Below, one piece after another: positions 1 to 10,293 of a DNA stretch of 64,000 bases. The stretch's first letter is position 1; the number at the start of each line of letters is the position of its first letter. The translations under genes were made by a program, and so were the position numbers. The notes under the pieces were generated by a model. It ran no database searches, had not been told where the DNA came from, and was given only the letters and a program-made list of their open reading frames with translations. Location of the stretch: the NCBI GenBank assembly GCA_003248315.1, contig QKWM01000001.1, forward strand, positions 496,001 through 560,000, written 5' to 3'. Source of the DNA: Streptomyces sp. SW4. GTDB lineage: Bacteria > Actinomycetota > Actinomycetes > Streptomycetales > Streptomycetaceae.

Positions 1-528
1 GCGTCGTCCGCCCACACCGTCGACAGCCCCGGGTGCCGGTCGTCCGGCGGTCCGCCGATCACCACGGCGGGCAGGCCCAGTTCGTCCAGCAGGTCCGGCC
101 GCGGGTCGGCGGTGCGCGGGTCGACCACGAGCACGCCGTCCACCCGGTGCTCGGCCCACCACCGGCGGTAGACCGCGCACTCGTCCGCCACGTCCGCCGC
201 CACCTGGAACAGCAGCCCCAGATGACGCTCCGCCAGCACCTCCTGGATGCCGGAGACCAGCTGGAGGAAGAACGAGTCCACCCCAGCGTGTGCGGCGGGC
301 GGGCCAGCACGAAGCCGACCGTGGCGGCGCCCTCACCGGCCATCGCGCGGGCCGCGGTGCTCGGCCGCCAGCCCAGCTGCTCGGCGACCCGGCGCACCCG
401 GTCCCGGGTCACCTCGGAGACCCGGGGCGCCCGTTCAGCGCGAAGGAGACCGCGCTCTCGGAGACGCCGGCGCGCCGCGCGATGTCCTTCATCGTCGGCC
501 GCCGCGCGGCGGGCCGCCTGGCCGGCAT
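1..528 (-). CDS. LacI-family transcriptional regulator (3' part outside window)
   Basis: This is a DNA-binding sugar-responsive regulator, truncated by the window start. The N-terminus carries the LacI helix-turn-helix: MKDIARRAGVSESAVSFALN, then (after a break near 430) RVSEVTRDRVRRVAEQLGW, followed by the periplasmic-binding-protein-like effector domain beginning GEGAATVGFVLARPPHTLG. The frame breaks near 430 and 288, each fitting one lost base in a G/C run. The start is the ATG at 528, giving MPARRPAARRPTMKDIA. It is divergent from the downstream ABC transporter and glycosidase genes, so it is most likely their repressor, acting at the inverted repeat at 562-599. The family call is firm; the effector (probably a mannose-containing oligosaccharide) is inferred from context. 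Confidence 0.88.
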
Positions 529-561
529 GGCCGCCCCTTTCCCGGTTCATCGCCCTGATCA

Positions 562-599
562 CTAATGCGCTTGAGTGCAAGGAGCCTAAAGCGCATTAG
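562..599. promoter_or_regulatory. Inverted-repeat operator candidate for the LacI regulator
   Basis: Two perfect 11-base arms, ctaatgcgctt (562-572) and aagcgcattag (589-599), face each other across 16 bases. Each arm contains AAGCGC/GCGCTT, close to the central-CG half-palindromes bound by LacI-family proteins. The element lies 35 bases upstream of the lacI start and about 160 bases before the binding-protein gene, so it can control both directions. A further partial copy, actaatgg, occurs near 641. Confidence 0.6.
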
Positions 600-756
600 C
601 CGATCACGGCAAGTATTTTCCCGGACTGGCTCCGACCTGCACTAATGGCGTCCCGGTTTCTTTAGTTGCGGTGAATCCATTGACTTCCCGCCGAGCGGCC
701 CGGCAAGGTGCGCTGGCATCCAGCCGACATCCCGCCGTCCAGGGAGACGTGTCACC

Positions 757-2044
757 GTGCCCACCTCACGCCGCACCCTCACCGCCGTCGCCGTCGCCGC
801 CCTCCTGCTGCCGCTCAGCGCCTGCGGCTCGGGGGCGGCGGCGGGGACCGGCCGACGCCTCCGGCAAGATCGAGGGCGAGATCACCTTCCAGACGTGGAA
901 CCTGCGGGCCAACTTCAAGTCCTACTTCGAGGGCCTGATCGCCGACTTCGAGAAGCAGCACCCCGGCACCGACGTCAAGTGGATCGACCAGCCCGCCGAG
1001 GGCTACGCCGACAAGATCAGCGCCGACGCCGCGGGCGGCACCCTGCCCGACGTCGTCAACGTCTCACCGGACCTGGTCGCCCCCTGGCCAAGGCCGGTCT
1101 CGCCCTCGACCTGGACCAGGCCGCGCCGCAGTACGAGAAGGAGTACCTGGAGGGCGCCTGGGCGGGCCACCGGGTGCCCGGCCTGGAGGGCACGTACGCC
1201 TTCCCTGGTACCTCAACACCGGGCCGCTGTTCTACAACAAGTCCCTGTTCGAGAAGGCCGGACTCGACCCGGACCGGCCGCCGAGGACGTACGGCGAACT
1301 CTTCGACCAGGCGCTGCGGATGGCCCGGAAGACCGACGGCGAGGTCGCCACGCTCGCCAACGTGCCCACCATCGAGGACTTCGGACGCTACGGCGTCCCC
1401 CTGATGAACGACGAGGGCACCGCCTTCACCTTCAACGACCCCAAGGGCGTCGAACTCCTCACCCGGTACAAGGAGCTGTACGAGGCCGGCGCCCTGGACG
1501 ACCAGGCGCTCACCGCCACCCCGAGTCGTCCGGCAAGAAGTTCCTCACCGGCGCCGTCGCCATGAACCCCGGCAGCGCGCTCGACCTCGCCACCTTCAAG
1601 AAGCAGGCGCCCAGCCTGTACGAGAACATCGGCATCACCGACCAGATCACCAGCACCGGGCACGTCAACATGTACGTCATGGGCCTGATGGTCAACGCGC
1701 AGAGCGACCGCAAGCCCGCGGCCGTCGCCTTCGCCCACCACGTCACCGCCGCCCGGCAGCAGATGTCCTTCGCCAAGAAGGTCGCCGTCTTCCCGAGCAC
1801 CGCCGGTTCCCTCGACGACCCGTACTTCACCGAGGAGGACGGCACCGACGTCACCCGCGTCCGGGTGGCCGCCGCCAAGTCGCTGAAGAACGCGGTGAAC
1901 TACACGCCGGTGCTGTTCAGCGAGCAGATGAAGACCGAGCTGCGCAACCAGGTCGCCAAGGCCCTCCAGGGCAGGCAGAGCCCGAAGGAAGCCCTCGACA
2001 ACGCTGTCAAGGCCTGCGACCGGCTGCTGCGGCAGCAGGGCTGA
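757..2044 (+). CDS. Extracellular sugar-binding lipoprotein of an ABC importer
   Basis: This is a membrane-anchored solute receptor for a carbohydrate ABC importer. The GTG start gives a lipoprotein signal peptide ending in the lipobox LSAC at about residue 22. The mature part is a family-1 solute-binding protein with ITFQTWNLRANFKSYFEGL, ADAAGGTLPDVVNVSPDL, GTYAFPWYLNTGPLFYN and a C-terminus ending KACDRLLRQQG. The frame breaks near 845, 1086, 1206 and 1522, all restored by one extra C or G; the restored length (about 430 residues) is normal. Two permeases follow at once, and glycosidases acting on N-glycans follow those, which points to a mannose-rich oligosaccharide ligand (inference). Confidence 0.88.
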
Positions 2045-2050
2045 GACGTC

Positions 2051-2985
2051 ATGGCGAGCTCCACCGTCTCCGGCGCCTCGCGCCCCGCGGTCTCCGGCGC
2101 CCCCGCACGGCCGGCGCGTACGGCGGCAACTGCCCACCAGCCCCTGGCTGTTCGCCGCACCCGGGCTGCTGATCACCGGCGCGTTCATCCTCTACCCGTT
2201 CGTCTCCACCCTGGTCAACGCCTTCACCGACCGCCGCACCCTGGTACCGGGCCGGTTCGTGGGACTCGCCAACTTCCGCGAACTGCTCCACGACGAGATG
2301 TTCTGGACCGGCCTGCGCAACAGCACGCTCTACGTCCTCGGGGTCGTCCCGCGCTGGTCGTGCTGCCGCTGCTGCTCGCCCTGCTGGTGCAGAAGAACAT
2401 CCCGGCATCACCTTCTTCCGGTCCGCCTTCTACACCCCCGTCGTCGCCTCCATCGTCGTCGTCGGCCTGATCTGGGTGTGGCTGCTGGACGACCGCGGCC
2501 TGGTCAACTCGGTGCTGGAGGCGGCCGGCACCGGCCCGGTCGGCTTCCTCAGCGACCAGTGGCTGATCCTGCTCAGCGCCATGGCCGTCACCGTCTGGAA
2601 AGGCCTCGGCTACTACATGATCATCTACTTGGCGGCGCTCGCGAACGTGCCGCGCGAACTGCACGAGGCGGCGGCGGTGGACGGCGCCGGACCGGTGCGC
2701 CGCTTCCTCACCGTCACCGTGCCCGCCGTCCGCTCCACCATGGTCCTGGTCGCCGCGCTGTCCTCGGTCGCCGCCTTCAAGGTGTTCTCCGAGGTGTACC
2801 TGATGGCCGGACCCAGCGGCGGGCCCGCGGGCGAGGACACCACCCTCGTCATGCTGGTGCAGCGCACCGGCACCGGCCTGGCCGGCCGCGTCGGCTACGC
2901 CTCCGCCATCTCCGTGGTCGTCTTCGTCGTCACCGTCGCCCTGATGCTGCTCGTCCTGCGGGCCGACCGGCGGGAGGAGCCGTGA
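2051..2985 (+). CDS. Sugar ABC transporter permease (MalF/LacF type)
   Basis: This is the first membrane subunit of the importer. Transmembrane stretches include SPWLFAAPGLLITGAFILYP, ALVVLPLLLALLV and a C-terminal AISVVVFVVTVALMLLVL. The EAA loop that contacts the ATPase is visible as ELHEAAAVDGAG. The gene begins 7 bases after the binding-protein stop. Frame breaks lie near 2125, 2348 and 2402; for example GVVPALVV needs four C where three are present. No ATPase gene is present; in Streptomyces such importers are commonly energised by the shared ATPase MsiK encoded elsewhere. Confidence 0.88.
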
Positions 2986-3892
2986 GCGTCGTGGAGAAGA
3001 CCCCGCCGGACACCGCCGCCCCGGCCGCCCCCGCACGAGCGCCCAGGATCACCGACGAGCACGGGCGCCGCGTGCGGGTGTGGGAACTCGCCCTGCGGTA
3101 CGTCCTGCTGCTCGCCGTCCTCGCCCTGACCATCGGCCCGTTCCTGTGGCAGCTGTCGACCTCGCTGAAGGGACCGACCGAGGACATCTTCAGCTCCCCG
3201 CCGAAGTTCCTGCCCGCCGACCCCACCCTGCACAACTACGAGCGGGTGACCGAGACCATCCCGTCTGGGACTACGCGCTCAACTCCCTGAAGGTCGCCGC
3301 CGCCAACGTCGTCACCAACTGCGTCGGAGCCTCCCTGGCCGGCTACGCCCTGGCCCGGCTGCGCTACCGCGGCCGCCGCGTCACCACGCTGGTGTTCGTC
3401 CTGGCGATGCTCGTGCCCGTGGAGGGCATCATCATCGCCCAGTTCACCACCATGCGGGAGCTGGGCCTGAACAACACCCTCCTCGGCGTCCTGCTGCCCG
3501 GCTGCGTCGGCGCCCTGAACGTCCTGCTGATGCGCAACGCCTTCCTCAACCTCCCCTACGAGATCGAGGAGGCCGCCTACGTCGACGGCGCCGACGTCTG
3601 GCAGCGCTTCACGCGCATCGCCCTGCCGTCGGTCAAGGGCACCCTCGCCGTCGTCGCGATCTTCGCCTTCATGGGCGCCTGGGACGACTTCCTGTGGCCG
3701 CTGATCGTGCTCAGCGACCCGTCCAAGTTCACCCTCACCATCGGCCTCAACTACCTGCACGGCACCTTCGCCAACGACGAGCGGCTCGTCGCCGCCGGCA
3801 CGATCATCGCCGTCGCGCCGCTGATCGTCCTCTTCGCCTGCCTCCAGCGGTACTTCTTCCGCGGGGTCGGCGAGGGCGCCGTCAAGGGCTGA
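2982..3892 (+). CDS. Sugar ABC transporter permease (MalG type)
   Basis: This is the second membrane subunit of the importer. The GTG start overlaps the stop of the first permease (GTGA), which indicates translational coupling. The sequence has a cytoplasmic leader, a first membrane helix YVLLLAVLALTIGPFLWQL, the EAA loop EIEEAAYVDGAD, and the usual end LQRYFFRGVGEGAVKG. One break near 3262 (TIPVWDYA, three C for four) interrupts an otherwise continuous MalG-like protein of about 303 residues. Confidence 0.9.
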
Positions 3893-3918
3893 CACCCGCA
3901 CCTCCCCAAGGACACCGC

Positions 3919-5181
3919 ATGCCCCTGCCGTGCGCTTCGGCGTCAACTACACCCCCAGTGTCGGCTGGTTCCACCACTGGCTCGACTTCGACCTCGATTC
4001 CGTGCGCGCCGACCTCGACTCGATCGCCGCGCTCGGCCTGGACCACGTCCGGGTCTTCGCGCTGTGGCCGTACTTCCAGCCCAACCGCTCGCTCGTCCGC
4101 CCCCGTGCCGTCGAGCACCTGCTCGCCCTGGTCGACGCGGCCGGCGAACGCGGCCTCGACGTCAACGTCGACGGCCTCCAGGGCCACCTGAGCAGCTTCG
4201 ACTTCCTGCCGGCCTGGACCCGCACCTGGCACCGGCGGAACCTGTTCACCGACCCCGACGTGATCGAGGGCCAGGCCGCCTACCTGCACACCCTGGCCGC
4301 CGCCCTCTCCGGCCGGCCCAACTTCCTCGGCATGACCCTCGGCAACGAGGTCAACCAGTTCTCCGCCGGACCGCACCCCGACCCCGACCGGGCCACCCGC
4401 GCCCAGATCGACACCTGGCTGCAACGGATGCTCGCCGCCTGCGAGAAGGGCGCCCCGGGCCGTATGCACCTGCACGCCGAGTACGACGCCACCTGGTACC
4501 AGGACGACCAGCCGTTCACCCCCGCCCAGGCCGCCCGCCTCGGTGCCGTCACGGCCGTGCACTCCTGGGTCTTCAACGGCACCGCCCAGCGCCACGGCCG
4601 CGCCTCCGTCCCCGCCGAGCACCACGCCGCGTACCTCATCGAGCTGAGCAAGGCCTGGGCCGACGACCCGCACCGCCCGTCTGGCTCCAGGAGGTCGGCG
4701 CCCCCGCCCCCCTGGTGCCCCCGGAGCACGCCGCCGCCTTCACCGAGGCGACCGTCGCCCACGCCCTGGACTGCCCGGACCTGTGGGGCGTCACCTGGTG
4801 GTGCTCCCACGACGTCTCCCGCACCCTCGCCGACTTCCCGGAACTGGAGTACGGGCTCGGTGTGCTGACCAACGACCGCCGCCCCAAGGACCTCGCCCGC
4901 GTCCTCTCCCGCGCCGCCCGCTCGGCCCGCGCGCTGCCCCGCGTCACCGCCCCCCGCGGCACCGCCCTCGTCGTCCCGCCGACCCGGGCTGCGCTCCCGC
5001 TGCGCACCCGGCGGCCCCGTCTTCGACGCCTTCTTCCGGCTGGTCGCCGACGGCGCCCGGCCCACCACCGTCCTCGACACCCGCGCGCAGGACGGCGGCC
5101 ACCTCGCCGCCCGCGGCATCACCGAGGTCGTCACCCCGACCAGGTACTCCCCACCCCCACCGAGGAGGCACCCGCCCGTGA
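3919..5181 (+). CDS. GH5_18-like beta-mannosidase
   Basis: This is a clan GH-A TIM-barrel glycosidase without a signal peptide, so it should act in the cytoplasm. It opens VRFGVNYTPSVGWFHHW, carries the acid/base motif GNEVNQF near residue 140 and the nucleophile motif VWLQEVGAP near residue 255. These match GH5 subfamily 18 enzymes, which in Bifidobacterium cleave Man-beta-1,4-GlcNAc from the N-glycan core. Breaks near 3928, 4679, 4985 and 5143 all fit lost C or G bases. The ATG at 3919 follows AAGGACA; the end is inferred as the TGA that overlaps the next GTG. Subfamily assignment rests on motifs and context, so a related GH5 specificity is possible. Confidence 0.78.
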
Positions 5182-7194
5182 CCACCGCCGGACACCCCAG
5201 CAGACGCACCGTCCTGCTCGCCGCCGGAGCCGCCCTGGCCCTCGCCGGACAGCCCGCCCCGGCACACGCCCGGCCCGGAAGCGCCGCCGCCCGGCCGTAC
5301 GCCTCGTACTGGTACCCCGACTCCCTGCCCGCCGGGAGCCCCGGCCCCGGCATCACCTGGCGCAGCCTGAAGGAATGGCGGGCCGAGACCGACCCCGACC
5401 TCGCCTTCAACGCCGCCGCCGTGCCGCTCGCCGACCGCTTCACCCCGGTCCCGGCCAACGGCACCGCCCGCGCGGGCCAGGCCCGCGTCCAGGCGCTGGT
5501 CTCCTTCGGGCCGACCTCCTCCCACCCCTCCCAGGGTTCGGCGACCGCCGACTACTACGCCCTGACCCACTGGGCGTACATCGACGAACTCGTCTTCTGG
5601 GGCGGCTCGTCCGGCGAGGGCCTGATCCTCGCGCCCAACGCCCCGGTCGTCGACGCCGCCCACCGCCACGGCGTGCCCGTCCTCGCACGGTGTTCCTGCC
5701 GCCCGCGGCCTACGGCGGGCAGCTGCGCTGGACCCGCGACCTCGTCCAGCGGGACGCCGCCGGCCGGTACCCGCTGGCCGCGCGACTCGTCGCCGTGGCC
5801 GAGGCCCACGGCTTCGACGGCTGGTTCGTCAACGCCGAGACCGGCGGGGGCGACGCCGCGCTCGGCGCCGCCATGCTGGGCTTCGTCCGGGAACTGAGGG
5901 CCCTCGCCCGGGCCAGGGCCAACGGGTGACCTGGTACGACTCGATGACCGTGGACGGCGCGGTCGCCTGGCAGGGCGGGCTCACCGACCGCAACCAGGCC
6001 TTCTTCGAGGCCGCCGACGACATGTTCGTCGACTTCCGCTGGACGCCGGACCGGCTCGCCGCCTCCGGGAACACCGCCGAACGGCTCGGCCGCGACCGGT
6101 ACGAGCTGTGGGCGGGCGTGGACGTCGAGGCCGGCGGCTGGAACACCGCCGAGGACTGGGACGCGATCGTCCCCGGGACCGCCCCCACGTCACCTCCATC
6201 GGCCTGTACCGGCCGGAGTGGACCCGCAACCAGCTGCCCGCCGACCGGCGTTCCCCCGGCGACTTCCACGCCGCCGACGACCGGTTCTGGACCGGCCGGT
6301 CCCTCGACCCGTCCCGCCCGGACGACACCGACGCCTGGCGGGCGCCGGCCGTGTCCGTCGCCGACCGGTCGACGGTGACGTCGGCGCCGTTCGCGACCGT
6401 CTTCAACACCGGCCACGGGCTGCGCTGGTGGGAGGAGGGCGAGGTGACCTCCGACGTGCCGTGGAACCACCTCGGCCTCCAGGACCGGCTCCCCTCCCGC
6501 CGCTGGGTGGTGCGCACCCGGGGGAGCGGCCCGCCGTCGGGTTCGACTTCGCCGACGCCTGGCACGGCGGCAGCAGCCTGCTGGTCGACGGCGCCCTCGA
6601 CGCACCCGCCGAGGTCGACCTGTACGCCACCCGGCTGCCCGCCGGCCCGGACACCGTCGTCGAGCTGACCCACCGGACCGACGCGGGGACGGTGGCCGTC
6701 GAGCTGGCGATCGCCGTCCGGCCGCCGGACCGCGCCGGCGACCCGCCGCCGTACACGTACCTGCCCGTGCCCGCCGGCACCGGCTGGCGGACCGTGACGG
6801 CGGCGCTCACCGGCCTCACCGGCACCGTCCACGCCCTCGGCGTCCGGCTCACCGGCACGGCGGGCCCGGTGCGCTGGCGGCTCGGCGGCCTCGCCGTGCG
6901 CGGCGCGGCACGCCCCGTGCCCGCCGCCCCCACCGGCCTGCGGATCACCGGCGCGAGCGGCGGCGACCTGCGGTTCGCCTGGAGCCCCGCCCGGTCCGGG
7001 GCGTGCGCCACCACACCCTCCACCGCGTCCTCGCCGACGGCACCCGGCGCTTCCTCGGCGGCACCTGCCAGCGGGCCTTCTTCGCGGGCGGGCTGCGGCC
7101 GGAGGACGGCGAGCGCCGCGCACGGTTCGAACTGCGCGCCGTGGGGGAGCTGTACACCACATCGGCGCCCGCCGTCGTGACCCACACCTGGTGA
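5178..7194 (+). CDS. Secreted GH85 endo-beta-N-acetylglucosaminidase
   Basis: This enzyme cuts between the two core GlcNAc residues of N-linked glycans, releasing the glycan with one GlcNAc. The N-terminus is a twin-arginine signal (RRTVLLAAGAALALAG ending AHA). The barrel follows: YASYWYPDSLPAGSPGPGI, VQALVSFGPTSSHPSQGSA, and the active-site motif FDGWFVNAETGG, in which N and E match the catalytic pair of Endo-A/Endo-M type enzymes. Next come DDMFVDFRW and a C-terminal beta-sandwich region. Breaks near 5691, 5924, 6178, 6518 and 6998 each restore by one base. It is translationally coupled to the beta-mannosidase and is the extracellular first step of the locus. Confidence 0.88.
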
Positions 7195-7260
7195 CCGGCC
7201 GCGGCAGCCGTCCGCCGACCACCGCAGCAACCACCCGCACCCGACCACGGAGCACCCCGC

Positions 7261-10200
7261 ATGCATGACGACCGCAATCTGGTCGAAGCCCGCCTCAAGC
7301 GCGTCCTCGACGAGCGGATCCGCCCCGCCGTGTACCCCGAGTCCGTGCCGCTGGACGTCGCGGTCTGGCACGCTCCCGGCGAGCCCGTACCGGTCGCCGA
7401 GGGCCTGGCCGCCGAACCCGAGCCCATCGCCGTCGGCGCCCGCTGGGGCGCTCCCTGGGGCACCAGCTGGTTCCGGGTCACCGGCACCGTGCCCGCCGGG
7501 TGGGCCGGGCGGACCGTCGAGGCGGTCCTCGACCTCGGCTTCGACGAGAACATGCCCGGCTTCCAGTGCGAGGGGCTGGTCTACCGGCCCGACGGCACAC
7601 CCGTGAAGGGCCTCAACCCGCGCAACCAGTGGGTGCGGATCGGCTCCCCCGTCGAGGGCGGCGAGGAGGTCCGCCTGCACATCGAGGCCGCCTCCAACCC
7701 CGTCATCCTCGACTACCACCCCTTCGTGCCCACGCCCCTCGGCGACAAGGACACCGCCGGCAGCGAGCCGCAGTACACCCTCGCCCGCATGGATCTCGCC
7801 GTCTTCGACGAGACCGTGTGGAACCTCGTGCTCGACCTGGAGGTGCTGGGCGAGCTGATGGCCGAGCTGCCCGTCGACGCGCCCCGCCGCTGGGAGATCC
7901 TGCGCGCGGTGGACGCGGCCCTGGACGCCGTCGACCTCCAGGACGTCAACGGCACCGCCGCCGCGGCCCGTTCCCGGCTCACCGGCGTGCTCTCCGCGCC
8001 CGCCGTCCCTCCGCCCACCGCATCAGCGCCGTCGGCCACGCCCACATCGACTCGGCGTGGCTGTGGCCGCTGCGCGAGACCGTCCGCAAGGTGGCCCGCA
8101 CCACCTCCAACATGACGGCGCTGCTGGAGGACGAGCCGGAGTTCGTCTTCGCCATGTCGCAGGCCCAGCAGTGGGCATGGGTGCGCGACCACCGGCCCGA
8201 GGTGTGGGCGCGGGTGAAGAAGGCGGTCGCGGACGGCCGGTTCGTGCCGGCCGGCGGGATGTGGGTGGAGTCGGACACCAACATGCCCGGCTCGGAGGCG
8301 ATGGCCCGCCAGTTCGTGCACGGCAAGCGGTTCTTCCTCGACGAGTTCGGCATCGAGAACGACGAGGCGTGGCTGCCGGACACCTTCGGCTTCGCAGCCG
8401 GCCTGCCGCAGATCATCAAGGCGGCCGGCTCCAAGTACCTGCTGACGCAGAAGATCTCCTGGTCGCAGACGAACACGTTCCCCCACCACACCTTCCGCTG
8501 GGAGGGCATCGACGGCACCCGGATCTTCACGCACTTCCCGCCCGTCGACACCTACAACTGCTCCATGAAGGGCGCCGAGATCGCCCACGCCGCCCGCAAC
8601 TTCAAGGACAAGGGCGTCGCCCGGCACTCCCTCGCCCCCACCGGCTGGGGTGACGGGGGCGGCGGCACCACCCGCGAGATGGTCGCCAAGGCCGCCCGCC
8701 TGCGCGACCTGGAGGGCTCCGCGACGGTCACCTGGGAGACCCCCAGGCCTTCTTCGAGAAGGCCGCCGCCGAGAACCCCGAGCCGCCCGTGTGGGTCGGC
8801 GAGCTGTATCTGGAACTGCACCGGGCCACCCTCACCAGCCAGGCCAAGACCAAGCAGGGCAACCGGCGCAGCGAGCACCTGCTGCGGGAGGCCGAGCTGT
8901 GGGCGGCGACGGCGGCCGTCCGCACCGGGTTCCCCTACCCGTACGAGGACCTGGACCGCATCTGGAAGACGGTGCTGCTGCACCAGTTCCACGACATCCT
9001 GCCCGGCTCCTCCATCGCCTGGGTGCACCGCGAGGCCCGCGCCACCTACGCGAAGGTCGCCGCCGAGCTGACCGGCATCGTCGAGGCCGCCCAGCGGGCC
9101 CTGGCCGGCGAGGGGGACACACCGCTCGTCTTCAACGCCGCCCCGCACACCCGGGCCGGCGTCCCGGCCGGCGGAGCCCGGCCCGCGGCCGCCGCCGGCC
9201 GCACCGGGCTGCGCGCCCGCCCCGACGGCGGCCACGTCCTGGACAACGGGCTGCTGCGGGTCGAGATCGACGAGCGCGGCCTGATCGTCTCCGTCCACGA
9301 CCTGGAGGCCGACCGCGAGACCGTCGCCCCGGCCGGGCGGCGGGCCTGCTCCAGCTGCACCCGGACTTCCCGAACATGTGGGACGCCTGGGACGTCGACG
9401 CCTTCTACCGCAACACCGTCACCGACCTGACCGACGCCGAGTCGGTGACGGCCGGCGACGACGGCGCCTCGGTGCGCGTCGTGCGGTCCTTCGGGTCCTC
9501 GAGGGTCACGCAGGTGCTGAGCCTGGCACCGGGGGAGCGGCGTCTGGAGGTGGACACCGAGGTCGACTGGCACGAGACGGAGAAGTTCCTCAAGCTCGCC
9601 TTCCCGCTCGACGTGCACGCCGAACGGTACGCCTCCGAGACCCAGTTCGGGCACTTCCACCGGCCCACCCACACCAACACCTCCTGGGAGGCGGCCAAGT
9701 TCGAGGCGTGCAACCACCGCTTCGTCCACCTGGAGGAGCCCGGCTGGGGCGTCGCGGTCGTCAACGACTCCACCTACGGCCACGACGTCACCCGCACCGT
9801 CCGCGCCGACGGCGGCACGACCACCACGGTGCGCGTCTCCCTGCTGCGCGCCCCGCGTTTCCCCGACCCCGAGACCGACCAGGGCGTGCACCGCTTCCGG
9901 CACGCCCTGGTGCCCGGCGCCGGGATCGGGACGCGGTCCGCGAGGGATGGCGGATCAACCTGCCCGAGCGGTGCGTCACCGGCGCCGGGGAGGTCGCGCC
10001 GCTGGTGACGGTGGACCGGGACGCGGTGGTGATCACCGCCGTGAAACTGGCGGACGACGGCAGCGGCGACGTCGTCGTCCGCTTCCACGAGGCGCACGGC
10101 GGCCGGGCCCGCGCCACCCTCACCGCGTCCTTCCCGGTGGCCGGGGTGACCGCGACGGACCTGCTGGAACGCCCGCTGCCCGCCGACGACTCCGCGCCCC

Positions 10201-10274
10201 GGGCCGACGGCGACCGGATCGCCGTACGGCTGCGGCCGTTCCAGCTGATGACGCTGCGGCTGAAGCGGGCCTAG
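7261..10274 (+). CDS. GH38 alpha-mannosidase
   Basis: This is a zinc-dependent retaining alpha-mannosidase of about 1,000 residues without a signal peptide, so it is cytoplasmic. After an N-terminal beta domain, the catalytic domain starts with AVGHAHIDSAWLWPL (zinc-binding HxD), continues with GGMWVESDTNMPG and WLPDTFGFA (nucleophile Asp), and has the zinc/active-site motif HQFHDILPG. The middle and C-terminal beta domains end RPFQLMTLRLKRA. Breaks lie near 8012, 8745, 9344 and 9932. It lies 66 bases after the GH85 gene and would trim imported Man(n)GlcNAc before the beta-mannosidase acts. Family assignment is secure; linkage specificity is not visible. Confidence 0.92.
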
Positions 10275-10293
10275 GCGTGGCCGGGGGCCCGGT

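Noticed and set aside
2051..3892. A missing ATPase as evidence of a degraded transporter
   Set aside because: Streptomyces CUT1 sugar importers usually lack a dedicated ATPase and use MsiK, so the absence is expected.
757..10274. Glycan locus as a decaying pseudogene cluster
   Set aside because: Every break is a single-base loss in a G/C run, motifs on both sides are intact, and essential genes elsewhere show the same pattern, so sequence error is far more likely.
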